The notes below the pieces were generated by a model. That model was given only the letters and a program-made list of their open reading frames with translations, had not been told where the DNA came from and made no database searches. A program made the position numbers and the translations under genes. Shown one piece after another: positions 52,183-61,348 of a stretch of DNA of 64,000 nucleotides. Source of the DNA: UBA1731 sp964440985 (lineage in GTDB: Bacteria > Verrucomicrobiota > Kiritimatiellia > RFP12 > UBA1067). Positions within the stretch are counted from its first letter, which is position 1. Every line of letters starts with the position of its first letter. The stretch lies in NCBI GenBank assembly GCA_964440985.1, contig CAYTWE010000002.1, forward strand, positions 1-64,000. The letters run 5' to 3'.

Positions 52183-53865
52183 ATGGACATAACGCAATTC
52201 ACGATATCGGTACTTGGCGGTCTCGCCATATTCGTATACGGCATGGGGCTGATGTCGGAAGGACTCACCCAGATCGCCGGCGACAAGATGAAGACCGTTC
52301 TCGCCTACATCACCCGGAACCGCGTGGCGGCGATTCTCGCGGGCGGCGTGGTCACGATGATAATACAAAGCTCGTCCGCCACAAGCGTGATGACGGTCGG
52401 ATTCGTCAACGCCGGGCTTCTCTCGCTCCAGCAGGCGATCGGCGTGATATTCGGGGCAAACATCGGAACCACCGTCACCGGACAGCTCGTATCGTTCAAC
52501 CTTGACGACATCGCCCTTCCATCGGTAATCATCGGCGTTGCGGGACTGATGTTCGCAAAGCGCACCATGTCCCGTGGCGCGTGGCGCACCGTCCTCGGAT
52601 TCGGCCTCCTCTTCTTCGGAATGGGCATGATGTCACACGAACTGAAAGCCGTGGCCAATCTCCCCGAATTCGTCGCGTTCTTCTCCAAGTTCGACTGTTC
52701 CCCGTCCGCTGCAGGGCGTCTCCCGTTCATGAACGTGATGGGCGCCGTCGCCATCGGCACCCTCTGCACAATGGTCGTGCAAAGCTCGTCCGCCACGATC
52801 GGCATCACCATCGCGTTGGCCAGCTCTGGACTTATCAACGTCTGGACCGCTGTGCCGATCGTACTCGGCGACAACATCGGAACGACGATCACCGCCGCCC
52901 TCGCGGCCATCGGCACCAACGCCAACGCAAGAAGGACTGCGCTCGCCCACGCGCTCTTCAACATAATAGGCGTGACGCTTGTCGTGACGTCGTTCATGTT
53001 CGTGTTCACCGGTTCTGACGGCGTAAGCGCACCTGCGTACTTCCACCTCGTCGCGATGTTCACCGAGGGCGAGGGCATCAACGGCTGCACCCCCGGCCGC
53101 TACGTGGCGATGGCCCACACGATCTTCAACGTCACCAATGTGATCGTGCTTACGTCCTTCATCCCGCTTCTCGCAAGCCTCTGCAGGAAAATCATCCCCG
53201 ACGGCAAGGCGCAGCGCACCGTCACGCTTGAGCCGCACCTTCTCGCGGCGCCTGAGATGGCGCTCAGCGCAGTGACCGTCGCAATGGCGGACATGACGCG
53301 CCGCGCATGGACTGTCGCATCCGCGTCCCTCAACAACTGCCTCGGAAAGGCCAATGTGGACGAAGAGTCCGTTCAGAAGGCAGAGAACGAGATCGACGAG
53401 ACGCACAGCCGGATCCGCGACTACCTGATCCGCATCTCCCAGCACAAGCTGACGGACAGCCAGTCGCAGATGATACCGGAGATGATTCACTGCATCGGCG
53501 ACGCGGAGCGCATCTCAGACCTTGCGCTGCACATATACCGAAAGACGTCGCGCATCAAGAAGGAGAGCATTCCGGCCGAGCTAACCGATCAGCTGCAGGA
53601 CATCATCTCCAAGGTCAGAGAGTTCGCCCATGAAACGGTGAACACCATGCGCGGCGCCAAGCAGTCCGCCGGCGATCCGGAAGAGACGGAGCGCAGCATC
53701 CACGCGATGGCAAAGGCGCTGTCCCGCACGTTTGCCGCCCGGCTTCAGTCGACAGAGGGCACGGCGACAAACGGAATTGCGTTCCTCTCCGTGCTTTCCG
53801 GTCTCCGGGACATTTCGCGCCACCTCGGGAACATCGCAACACGCGCAAACTCGTTCGTCCGGTGA
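52183..53865 (+). CDS. Na+/phosphate cotransporter, NptA/PhoU-domain type
   Basis: The 560-residue inner-membrane protein contains two inverted Na/Pi repeats, each with the signature QSSSAT (IIQSSSATSVM, about 60-70, and VVQSSSATIGI, about 205-215), plus GANIGTT and GDNIGTT. A cytoplasmic PhoU-like helical domain occupies about 375-550 (AENEIDETHSRIRDYLIRI, in part). It imports phosphate with sodium. AGAGG precedes the ATG. Upstream Pho-box-like repeats and downstream PhoB/PhoR-like genes support phosphate-starvation control. Confidence 0.93.
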   Translation: MDITQFTISVLGGLAIFVYGMGLMSEGLTQIAGDKMKTVLAYITRNRVAAILAGGVVTMIIQSSSATSVMTVGFVNAGLLSLQQAIGVIFGANIGTTVTGQLVSFNLDDIALPSVIIGVAGLMFAKRTMSRGAWRTVLGFGLLFFGMGMMSHELKAVANLPEFVAFFSKFDCSPSAAGRLPFMNVMGAVAIGTLCTMVVQSSSATIGITIALASSGLINVWTAVPIVLGDNIGTTITAALAAIGTNANARRTALAHALFNIIGVTLVVTSFMFVFTGSDGVSAPAYFHLVAMFTEGEGINGCTPGRYVAMAHTIFNVTNVIVLTSFIPLLASLCRKIIPDGKAQRTVTLEPHLLAAPEMALSAVTVAMADMTRRAWTVASASLNNCLGKANVDEESVQKAENEIDETHSRIRDYLIRISQHKLTDSQSQMIPEMIHCIGDAERISDLALHIYRKTSRIKKESIPAELTDQLQDIISKVREFAHETVNTMRGAKQSAGDPEETERSIHAMAKALSRTFAARLQSTEGTATNGIAFLSVLSGLRDISRHLGNIATRANSFVR

Positions 53866-54569
53866 TGCGCAGGCTGCGCCCACACTCCGCAGGATTGCTG
53901 GCGGCCGCAACATTTGCGGTCGCCGGCGCTCTCACCTTGGCGGCATCTGCGGACGACAATCAGGCATGGCTCAAATTCAGCGCGGAATGTTCGCCGTTCG
54001 AGAACGGATTGCACCTGTCCGTTGAGGAGCGGCTGAAGTTCGACAGCATCAGGTTCCTCGATGAGGAGACGCTGATGCTTGTCGGCTACAGGTTCTCACC
54101 TTATTTCAAGGCGGCGATCGGGCATCGCATCGTGCGGGAACGCAATCCGGACGAAAGGCATCTTCTCTCTGAACAGCGGCAGACGACCGATCTCTGCTTC
54201 ACCGCACCGGAATTCTGGACCCTCAAGTTCGATTTCAGGTCGCGTTTTGAACTGTGCGACAAGCACAATGCGCAGGCCTACATGCGCTACCGCGAACGCC
54301 TCAGGCTCAGAACGTCATGGAGCGCAACCGACTTTCGCATCTCACCGTACGTCTCGAATGAGGTGTTCCTGTCGGACAAGCCGAAATCAGGCGATTCCGA
54401 CCTCTTCAACCGAAATCGCGCAGAGATCGGCCTGTCGTTCAGGCCAATACCTTCGATGGACAGCCTCTCCTGCAACCTCTACTTCATGGTTCAGCACGAC
54501 AAGGACGCCTCCACGTCATCGTGGAGAGCGACAAACGTGTACGGATTCGATGTCGCATTTTCTTTCTGA
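53865..54569 (+). CDS. DUF2490 outer-membrane beta-barrel-like protein
   Basis: The 234-residue product has a signal peptide (RRLRPHSAGLLAAATFAVAGALTLAASA, in part) and the DUF2490 layout: AWLKFSAECSPF, alternating amphipathic strands (FKAAIGHRIVRERN, RYRERLRLRTSW, FRISPYVSNEVFL) and a C-terminal Phe (GFDVAFSF), as in outer-membrane barrels. Its ATG shares a base with the transporter TGA (TGATG). It may be a phosphate-induced channel or barrel. Its function is not established. Confidence 0.85.
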   Translation: MRRLRPHSAGLLAAATFAVAGALTLAASADDNQAWLKFSAECSPFENGLHLSVEERLKFDSIRFLDEETLMLVGYRFSPYFKAAIGHRIVRERNPDERHLLSEQRQTTDLCFTAPEFWTLKFDFRSRFELCDKHNAQAYMRYRERLRLRTSWSATDFRISPYVSNEVFLSDKPKSGDSDLFNRNRAEIGLSFRPIPSMDSLSCNLYFMVQHDKDASTSSWRATNVYGFDVAFSF

Positions 54570-54595
54570 TTCCAACACCAAACGGCACATATCGC

Positions 54596-54694
54596 ATGAA
54601 AGGGAAAAAGACAAGAAAAATCAAGCCAAGCGTAATCGTCGGCTTCATCCTGATAGTTCTTCTGTATGCACTCCAGCGCATTGCCGGATTGTGA
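54596..54694 (+). CDS. Small single-helix membrane protein, 32 residues
   Basis: A 33-codon frame encodes a basic start (KGKKTRKIK) and one transmembrane helix (PSVIVGFILIVLLYAL), ending QRIAGL. It fills the gap between the DUF2490 gene and the response regulator, in operon order. The TGA overlaps a GTG that is in frame with the regulator. No Shine-Dalgarno is visible, which lowers certainty. Small basic helices of this kind often modulate sensor kinases or transporters; that role here is inference. Confidence 0.5.
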   Translation: MKGKKTRKIKPSVIVGFILIVLLYALQRIAGL

Positions 54695-54700
54695 TACAAT
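54692..54700 (+). promoter_or_regulatory. Possible internal extended -10 promoter for the regulator pair
   Basis: TGA-TACAAT, 11 bases before the TTG start of the response regulator; no clear -35. It could give regulator-only transcripts with a five-base leader. Confidence 0.4.
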
Positions 54701-54711
54701 ATCGAATCGCT

Positions 54712-55392
54712 TTGAGGAACGACATCAAGATAGCGGTAATAGAGGACGAGGCGGCAATCCGCCGCGTGATCGTGCTCGCCCTGCGCTCTGCGGGATACGT
54801 GAACGTAATCGAGGCGGACAACGGCCGCACGGGATGCGAACTGGTCGAGCATGAGCATCCGCAACTCGTGCTTCTCGACGTCATGCTTCCCGGAATGGAC
54901 GGCATGGAGGTGTGCAGACGCATCCGTGCAAACCACGATACGCGAAGCGTCCCGATAATCATGCTCACCGCAAAAAGCGACGAGCGCGACGTGGTAGCCG
55001 GTCTCGACGCCGGTGCAAGCGACTACGTCACAAAACCGTTCTCCAAGGAGATTCTGCTCGCCCGCATACGCGCCGTCCTGCGCCGTCCGGACAGCAGCCA
55101 AACCGAAACGCTTGAGCTTGACGGCCTGGTCATCGACGACACGACGCACACGGTGCGGGTGGAAGGCGCTGACCTTTCGCTCACGCTGAGCGAGTACAGG
55201 ATACTTGAACTTCTCGTTGCGAACCGCAACCGCGTATTCACGCGGCTGATGATCATCGACCGGATCTCCGACGGACAGAAGATCGTGACCGAGCGAACCA
55301 TCGACGTGCAGATGGTGGGCCTCAGGAAAAAGCTCGGCGATTGGGCAAGGCACATTGAGACGATCCGCGGCGTAGGATACCGCATAAACTGA
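54712..55392 (+). CDS. phoB: PhoB/OmpR-family response regulator
   Basis: The receiver domain (about 5-120) has the acidic pair EDE (11-13), phospho-acceptor Asp56 in VLLDVMLPG, Thr in MLTAKS and Lys in VTKPFS. The winged-helix DNA-binding domain follows (LSLTLSEYRILELLVANRNRVFTR, in part; RTIDVQMVGLRKKLG; IRGVGYRI). Start TTG 54712 gives a normal receiver; GTG 54691, overlapping the small-protein stop, would add seven residues. The phosphate-transporter context and upstream Pho-like repeats favour PhoB, though the family is large. Confidence 0.88.
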   Translation: MRNDIKIAVIEDEAAIRRVIVLALRSAGYVNVIEADNGRTGCELVEHEHPQLVLLDVMLPGMDGMEVCRRIRANHDTRSVPIIMLTAKSDERDVVAGLDAGASDYVTKPFSKEILLARIRAVLRRPDSSQTETLELDGLVIDDTTHTVRVEGADLSLTLSEYRILELLVANRNRVFTRLMIIDRISDGQKIVTERTIDVQMVGLRKKLGDWARHIETIRGVGYRIN

Positions 55393-56693
55393 TGAAACAC
55401 GCCGGCAAAAGCTGGGCCGTCACCGTGATGGCCATCATCGGAATCGTCGTGTTCGGCGCTGTGCTGCTCGTCCAGACGCTCAGCTTCACCGACGTGGTGG
55501 AGTCGCTTGCGGAAAGCGACATCCGCGAACGCACCGCATTCGCCGCCACCATGCTTGCCAAACCGTTGAAAGATGGCGACATGGCCGCCGTCAGGCGGTT
55601 CTGCGACGACCGCCACAGGCAGGGCATAAGGGTGACGATCGTAGAGCCGGACGGATCTGTCGCATACGATACGGACGCAATCACCGGCAACCATCTGACA
55701 CGCGACGAAATCCACAGGGCGTTCACCGGAGAGGTTGGCGTTGTGCGCCGCAAATCGGAAACGCTCGGCTCGTACCAGCTCTACTGCGCAAGAAAATCCG
55801 GCAACAGGGTGGTGCGGCTCGCCGTCCCGTACAACGGTGTGCTTGAACCCGTCAGGCTTGCAAAGCACGGCTTCATGACCGCCGGCATCGTCGGTGCGAT
55901 GGTCGTCTCGCTGATATTCATTCTGACCCGCAGCCTTTCGGGACGGCTTGACGAACAGACGCAGGCGCTGAAGACGGCAGAGGCAAATGAACGTTTCCGG
56001 CGTGAGTTCACGGCAAACGTCACGCACGAGCTGAAGACTCCGATAACGGCGATCGCAGGGGCTGTGGAGATGATCGGCGACGGCACGATGCTTGACGCGG
56101 ACGAGCGGCATGAACTGATGGACATCATACACGATCAGGCGAAACGGCTGAACGCACTCGTCCGGGATGTCCTTGCCCTCGCCCAGATAGAGCGCGAACA
56201 GACGGAATCACATCCCGATTTTGTGCCGATTCCGCTGGAGAAGATCATAGACACCGTTGCGACGCTCGAATCGGGACGCGCCAGGCGGTCGAACATCCAG
56301 CTGAAGGTGAAGAAAAACGATCCGGCAACCGTGATCGGCGATCCTCATCTCATAGAGCAGGCAATCGTCAACCTTGTGGAAAACGCATTCAGGTACTCCG
56401 GCGCGGAGCGCATCGACATAGACTCCCGCGTGACGGGCAACATGGCGGAGATCTCCGTCACGGACTACGGAATCGGCATTCCGGCGGAGCATCTGCCGCA
56501 CCTTTTCAACAGATTCTACAGGGTGGACAGGGCAAGAAGCCGATCTCTCGGCGGCACAGGACTCGGCCTTGCCATCGTCAAGCACATCGCAATCCTGCAC
56601 GGCGGACAGGTGTCGGTCGAGTCATCGCCAGGAGACCGCACGACCTTCACCGTGCGGCTGCCCGTCTCGCGCATCGGCAAGGCTACTTCGTGA
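55392..56693 (+). CDS. phoR: PhoR-type sensor histidine kinase
   Basis: The 433-residue inner-membrane kinase has helix 1 (about 9-30), a periplasmic sensor of about 130 residues, helix 2 (about 161-179), then dimerisation helix with phospho-acceptor His212 in NVTHELKTPITA. The ATPase domain shows the N box (QAIVNLVENAFRYS), DYGIGIPAEHL and GGTGLGLAIVKHI. ATG shares one base with the regulator TGA. Absence of a PAS domain differs from many PhoR proteins. Its 3' end overlaps the convergent hydrogenase gene by 11 bases. Confidence 0.92.
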   Translation: MKHAGKSWAVTVMAIIGIVVFGAVLLVQTLSFTDVVESLAESDIRERTAFAATMLAKPLKDGDMAAVRRFCDDRHRQGIRVTIVEPDGSVAYDTDAITGNHLTRDEIHRAFTGEVGVVRRKSETLGSYQLYCARKSGNRVVRLAVPYNGVLEPVRLAKHGFMTAGIVGAMVVSLIFILTRSLSGRLDEQTQALKTAEANERFRREFTANVTHELKTPITAIAGAVEMIGDGTMLDADERHELMDIIHDQAKRLNALVRDVLALAQIEREQTESHPDFVPIPLEKIIDTVATLESGRARRSNIQLKVKKNDPATVIGDPHLIEQAIVNLVENAFRYSGAERIDIDSRVTGNMAEISVTDYGIGIPAEHLPHLFNRFYRVDRARSRSLGGTGLGLAIVKHIAILHGGQVSVESSPGDRTTFTVRLPVSRIGKATS

Positions 56694-58098
56694 GCGAGCA
56701 GGGGCCGTTCACGCATCCGCCGGGGCAGGCCATGACTTCAAGGAAATTCACGCCCGTCCTGCCGGTGGCGTGCAGCTTGAGCACACCGCACGTCTTCCGG
56801 TCGATTCCGTTGACCTGCTGGGAATTCAGCTTGAATCCCGGGATCTTCGCCGCAGCCTCCGCAAGCACCGCCTCGGTGACGCCGCAGCTGCGGGCGTAGT
56901 TCCGCGCCGTGCTGTGCGCCGGACGCTCAAGCTTGTGCGGTTCGCAGGCGAGGATGTCGATCCTGCGTCCCGCAAGAAGCGCACCAAGCTCCTCAAACGA
57001 AAGCACATAATCTACCGCCTTGCGACGCGCCTCGCTGCGTTTTGCGACGCACGGGCCTACGAACACGGTCTTTGCCGACGGATCGCGCTGCTTGACTATC
57101 TCGCGGGCGAACACCATCGGGCTTGGCGTAAGCGAAACATGGTCTATGAAGTCTGGGAAATGCTTTGCAACGAGATTCACGTAGGCGGGGCAGCAGGATG
57201 TCGTCATCAGCGACTTCGGATCCTTCTCCATCCGCTCTATGAACTCCGCCGTCTCGTGCGCAGTGGTCATCTCAGCGCCGAGAGCCACCTCCATGACATC
57301 AGAGAAGCCGGCCTTGGCGCAGGCCGCAAGAAGCTGCTCGATCGTTCCAGGGAACTGCCTGTCCGCCGCCGGCGCAACCATGGCCACAAGCCTTTCGCCG
57401 CGTTTCATCGCAAGCAGCACCTCAAGAAGCTGCGACCGCTCCATGACGGCGCTGAACGGACATGCGTTGAAGCACTTGCCGCAGTATATGCACTTCTTGA
57501 AATCTATCTCCGCAACGCCTCTCGCGTTCTTGCGTATCGCGCCTACGGGACACGACTCCTCGCACGGCACCGTGGTCTTGACGATGGCATGGTACGGGCA
57601 TACCGTGATGCAACGTCCGCACTTCACGCACTTCGCGGGATCAATCACCGACTGCCCGTTCACGACCGAGATGGCCCCCTTCGGGCAGCTGTATACACAC
57701 GGACGCGCAAAGCATCCACGGCAGTTCGACGTGGAGACGACCTTCGAATCCGGACATCCAGAGCAGGCCGGACCGCACACTGAAAGAGGCGAAAAGCGGT
57801 TCGGGGACTCCTTAAACGGATCCTCGCCGCGTTCTATCATCGACACGAGCCGATCCAGGTATTCCGCAAGCGTCATCGCCTCGTCCGATTCATCCTCCGT
57901 GGAGAAGCCAAGAAGAGCCATGAGACGGTACTTGAGAACCGCCCTGTCGTGATACAGGCAGCATCTCGACGATTCCGTGCCCTTAGGGCGAAGCTTGATC
58001 GGTATGCGATCGATCTCGCTGCGGAGTTCGCCGGAGTCGAAAGCGCGCACGAGCCTGATCATCAGCTCGCGCCGGATGTACATTGCGCCGTTCAGCAT
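56683..58098 (-). CDS. Monomeric [FeFe]-hydrogenase with ferredoxin clusters (group B-like)
   Basis: The H-cluster motifs are complete: L1 TSCCPAY (303-309, counted from an upstream TTG), L2 GPCVAKRSEA (351-360), L3 EVMACPGGCVNGP (457-469). The proton-shuttle Cys is retained, so it should be active on H2. The N-terminal half has CxxCxxC-type ligands at about 111-141, 160-170 and 206-216 for several 4Fe-4S clusters, and a Cys-rich lead (SVCGPACSGCPDSK) seen in group B enzymes. Start ATG 58098 has GGAGG ten bases upstream. It is last in the operon. No hydEFG maturases are in the window. Confidence 0.88.
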   Translation of the reverse strand: MLNGAMYIRRELMIRLVRAFDSGELRSEIDRIPIKLRPKGTESSRCCLYHDRAVLKYRLMALLGFSTEDESDEAMTLAEYLDRLVSMIERGEDPFKESPNRFSPLSVCGPACSGCPDSKVVSTSNCRGCFARPCVYSCPKGAISVVNGQSVIDPAKCVKCGRCITVCPYHAIVKTTVPCEESCPVGAIRKNARGVAEIDFKKCIYCGKCFNACPFSAVMERSQLLEVLLAMKRGERLVAMVAPAADRQFPGTIEQLLAACAKAGFSDVMEVALGAEMTTAHETAEFIERMEKDPKSLMTTSCCPAYVNLVAKHFPDFIDHVSLTPSPMVFAREIVKQRDPSAKTVFVGPCVAKRSEARRKAVDYVLSFEELGALLAGRRIDILACEPHKLERPAHSTARNYARSCGVTEAVLAEAAAKIPGFKLNSQQVNGIDRKTCGVLKLHATGRTGVNFLEVMACPGGCVNGPCSLTK

Positions 58099-58100
58099 GG

Positions 58101-58364
58101 TCAGCAAACCTCCGATGCAAGTTCAACGATGCGGGCAATCACCTTTTCAGGCGATGCCTTGCCCATTACCTCAGAGCCGTTGAAACGCACGAACGGCGCC
58201 CCTTCAAGGTTCTCGCGCTCGCATAGGTCAAGACACGGACGCGCCTCGATTGCGACCTTGTCCTTGACGCTCTCCGGCAACTGCGCCTCTATGTCCATCA
58301 GAGTGGCTGCGCCGAGCAGATAGCAGGCCGTTCCGCAGCATATCTCAACTTTAACCTTTTCCAT
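58101..58364 (-). CDS. Thioredoxin-like 2Fe-2S ferredoxin (NuoE/HydC-like)
   Basis: The 87-residue protein has four Cys in thioredoxin-like ferredoxin positions: ICCGTAC near 9-14 and PCLDLC near 44-48. It probably carries electrons to or from the hydrogenase encoded immediately downstream (two-base gap). AAAGG lies upstream of the ATG. Confidence 0.82.
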   Translation of the reverse strand: MEKVKVEICCGTACYLLGAATLMDIEAQLPESVKDKVAIEARPCLDLCERENLEGAPFVRFNGSEVMGKASPEKVIARIVELASEVC

Positions 58365-58414
58365 CGTTGCACCTTTCAGATTGAGTTCGGATTTGTCGCC
58401 CAGTTGCGTTGTCG

Positions 58415-59602
58415 TCAGTAGAAATTAAGCGTGACGTCCTTGCGGTACGTCTTCTCCAGCACCGCCGCCATGCGGCGTATCACCGAGCGGCGAAGCTCCA
58501 GATCCTGCGGGAGGTTGGGATCCTGGTGGCAGTCGTTGACCTTCGTCCCGATGATGAACTCGATGCGGTCGTGGCTCATCATGCGTTCGAGGATTGCGCG
58601 GGCGGCGGCGGGTTCGTTCGCCGGCGGACGACGCTGCTCAAGCGCCGAAAGAACCCGGTCGAGCGTGAGGATGCCCTCCGTTGCGATGCCAATCCCCCTC
58701 ACCGTGCCGACCGGCGGCAATCCGCCGGCGTTGCGCATTGCGGACAGCGGAATGCTGATGGTGGTGCCAAGCTCCCGCTCGATTATGTTGGCCGATGTGC
58801 CACCGCATATCACGGTGTGTTCGGGACCGAGCAGAGCCTGATGCGCGTACTCGGTGTCGTGTTCGCGGTGGAACGGCGGCCCGGTGAGCACACGCATCAC
58901 GCGGGGATGCCTCAAATACACTACAAGACAGCTTATGTCATCCTTGCAGAACCCCGGCGTTATCGCCCTCGCCTCTGCCGCAATCGCGGCGGAAAGGTCG
59001 CGGGCGGATATCTCCGGATCGGCGGCAATCCGTTCACGGGCGAAGCTCAGCACCCCTGAACGCCGCCAGCCGAACTTCATGTCCTTGCGCTGTCCAAGCC
59101 CGGCCTGCGTCACGCCGTCGGAACACATCACGATGCGGTCTCCTGCGCGGAAATCGACTTCGCACTCGCGCATATCGCGATCCGGCCAATGCTGGCTCGC
59201 AAGCCGATCCTCCTTCAGTGGCTGCACCTCCTCCGTGCCTCTGAGGTGTATGTACCCCGGATTGCCCATTTCGACAATCCTGGCGCGGCCGCCGAGACGG
59301 AAATCGAAGAGCGAGAACGTTGCGTAGCTGATCTTCCTGACTTCGCACACCGGAAGGGAGTCCATTATTATTTCGACCGCCTCCAGCGTAGGCAGATTGG
59401 ACTTCAGGAAGTTTATCGCCATCGTAGTGGTCATGGTGGCGAGGACGTTCGCCTTGACGCCCGACCCAAGGCCGTCGGAGAGCGCCGCGATGTGGCGGTT
59501 CTCGCGCTCGACCGCAAGGAAGCGCACATCGTCACCGCAGGCCGCCTGCCCGGTCTTGGTGTACTGCGCGTACTCCATCTCTATGAAGAGGTCTTCAGCC
59601 AT
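58415..59602 (-). CDS. PP2C-type SpoIIE-family protein phosphatase
   Basis: The 395-residue cytoplasmic protein has PP2C/SpoIIE metal motifs: GDDVRFL (about 23), ALSDGLGSGVKAN (about 40-52), MCSDGVTQAG (about 158-167) and CKDDISCLVVYL (about 219-230). The remaining 160 residues form a C-terminal domain of unknown role (HTVICGGTSANIIERELG). It starts directly after the HydS stop codon, without a gap. In clostridia and Thermotogae such phosphatases accompany sensory hydrogenases, so it probably transmits the H2 signal by dephosphorylating a regulator. Confidence 0.9.
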   Translation of the reverse strand: MAEDLFIEMEYAQYTKTGQAACGDDVRFLAVERENRHIAALSDGLGSGVKANVLATMTTTMAINFLKSNLPTLEAVEIIMDSLPVCEVRKISYATFSLFDFRLGGRARIVEMGNPGYIHLRGTEEVQPLKEDRLASQHWPDRDMRECEVDFRAGDRIVMCSDGVTQAGLGQRKDMKFGWRRSGVLSFARERIAADPEISARDLSAAIAAEARAITPGFCKDDISCLVVYLRHPRVMRVLTGPPFHREHDTEYAHQALLGPEHTVICGGTSANIIERELGTTISIPLSAMRNAGGLPPVGTVRGIGIATEGILTLDRVLSALEQRRPPANEPAAARAILERMMSHDRIEFIIGTKVNDCHQDPNLPQDLELRRSVIRRMAAVLEKTYRKDVTLNFY

Positions 59603-61348
59603 CTATCCGTTCAGGTAACTGTCGCTGTTTCCGCCGTTGAGACGCCGCCCCTGCGTATCGCTCTCGTATGCGCCGGCGATCTCGTTCAGCATGATCTCCG
59701 TCTCGGCGATGTGTTCGCCGAAAAGACGCGCCACCTGCTGCACGGTGTAGACGTTCTTCTTGATGACTTCGCGGGCCTTCGACGCTATCTGCTCACGGTG
59801 GAGTTCGTTTCCGGTCACATCCTGTATGACGGCACCGGCCGACTCGCCCTTCGCAATCGAAAACACGGATATGTTGACGAGCCGTCCTCTGAGCGGCTGG
59901 CGGAACTTCTCGATTTCGCTACCGTGCTCAAGCGCACCCGCAAACAAATCAGAGAACTCAGGGAGACATGAGTCGCACGGCAGACCGCCAAGCCCGCCGA
60001 GCGCATCGTACTCCACAGTGGCATCCACGAGCTCGGCGAATATCCTGTTGCACTCCAGTATGCGCCCCGCTCCGTCAACGAGTACGACACCGGCTGGAAT
60101 GTACTTGATGAGGGCGTTGGACGTTCTCTCGAAGTTCCGCTTCAGGAACGTGTGGCACATGGCCTCCTCGGCTTTGCCGGCGATGAGTGCGCGCGCGAAC
60201 TCACGGCACGTTGAGTATCCGCAGGCGCCGCAGTTGTGTTCGTCCGCCTTCGTGGTCTTGCCCACACGCGCAAGCGCGGCGGCCATCGTGGCTTCGTCGG
60301 GCGTATCGACCTTGACGGGATCCGCCGGATAGTTCGCGCCTCCGCAATGGGTGAAGCATCGCGTCCCTGACGGCCTTATCGGAGAGATCGCGTCGGTCCG
60401 CAGAAGCACATCGAGAGTTCCGCCCGCGTCCGGACGCATCGCGGGGCCGTTAACGCACCCGCCATGGCAGGCCAGAGCCTCGATGAAGATCGGGCGGGCA
60501 TCCGTCTCCGGCGGAGGCGGCGGAACTGAAAGCAGACGGTGCAGGTTGTCGAGACCGGAGATGGAGACGTAGCGCACCTTGTCGGTTCCGTCGCGGATCG
60601 TGTCGTTCATTCCGCCTTCGACGCAGTAGAAGCGCCCCTCTTCAGCCGGGCCAAGTTCAAGTTCCGCCTCTTCACCGTCCGCCGAAATGTCTATGCCCTG
60701 CTCAATGAGGAACTGCTCAAGAGCCGGGAACACCACCGCAAGCGCAAGCTGGTCGGGATGGCGGTCTGCCTCGCTCTTCTTTGCGGCGCATGGACCGAAG
60801 AACACGACCTTTATGTCCTCGCCGAGCTTCTCCCTCAAAAGCCTCACGTGTGCGCGCACGGGGGACGGAAGCGGCGATATGTACCGCGCCCACTGCGGCA
60901 TGTACTTTCTGATGAAGTCTACGCAGGCGGGACACGCACTTGAAATCATGACAGATGTGCGAGGCGCCACTTCGTAGAGCTTTGTGACGTGCGCACTGAC
61001 GGACTCCGCACCGTGCGCCGTCTCCGAAACGCCCGCGAACCCGACGGACTTGAGTGCGGCGGCGAGCCGTCCGATGGAGACGCCCTTGAAGTATCCCGCA
61101 AAGCTCGGAGCGACAGATGCGTACACCCTCGCGCCGGAAGTCAGGAGCTGGCGGAGGCGCGGCAGGTCTATGCGCACCTTCTTCGCGTGGGACGGACACA
61201 CCTTCACGCATTCGCCGCAGGCGACGCAGGCATCCGGTATCACGCTGGCCTTCCCGCCTACTATGCGGATGGCCTTGACGTGACAGTGCCGGACGCACTT
61301 GTAGCAGTCCTGGCACACATTTTCGATTGTGTAGACTGGCCCGTTCAT
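59603..61348 (-). CDS. hydS: Sensory [FeFe]-hydrogenase with PAS domain (HydS, group C-like)
   Basis: The 581-residue protein has two N-terminal 4Fe-4S sites (CQDCYKCVRHC, CVACGECVKVC), then a hydrogenase-like core: L1 ISSACPAC (135-142), L2 FGPCAAKKSEAD (184-195), L3 EALACHGGCVNGP (290-302). The first Cys of the usual TSCCP is Ala, the change reported in Thermotoga HydS, which slows turnover and suits sensing. A Fes-type 4Fe-4S motif (HNCGACGYSTCREFA, 371-385), a PAS domain (about 405-515) and a short helical end follow. ATGA overlap with the preceding 2Fe-2S gene. Confidence 0.93.
   Translation of the reverse strand: MNGPVYTIENVCQDCYKCVRHCHVKAIRIVGGKASVIPDACVACGECVKVCPSHAKKVRIDLPRLRQLLTSGARVYASVAPSFAGYFKGVSIGRLAAALKSVGFAGVSETAHGAESVSAHVTKLYEVAPRTSVMISSACPACVDFIRKYMPQWARYISPLPSPVRAHVRLLREKLGEDIKVVFFGPCAAKKSEADRHPDQLALAVVFPALEQFLIEQGIDISADGEEAELELGPAEEGRFYCVEGGMNDTIRDGTDKVRYVSISGLDNLHRLLSVPPPPPETDARPIFIEALACHGGCVNGPAMRPDAGGTLDVLLRTDAISPIRPSGTRCFTHCGGANYPADPVKVDTPDEATMAAALARVGKTTKADEHNCGACGYSTCREFARALIAGKAEEAMCHTFLKRNFERTSNALIKYIPAGVVLVDGAGRILECNRIFAELVDATVEYDALGGLGGLPCDSCLPEFSDLFAGALEHGSEIEKFRQPLRGRLVNISVFSIAKGESAGAVIQDVTGNELHREQIASKAREVIKKNVYTVQQVARLFGEHIAETEIMLNEIAGAYESDTQGRRLNGGNSDSYLNG

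Noticed and set aside
54079..54711. Long N-terminal extension of the response regulator
   Set aside because: It overlaps the DUF2490 gene in another frame and is Arg/Ser-rich without a fold; the receiver domain begins right after the TTG at 54712.
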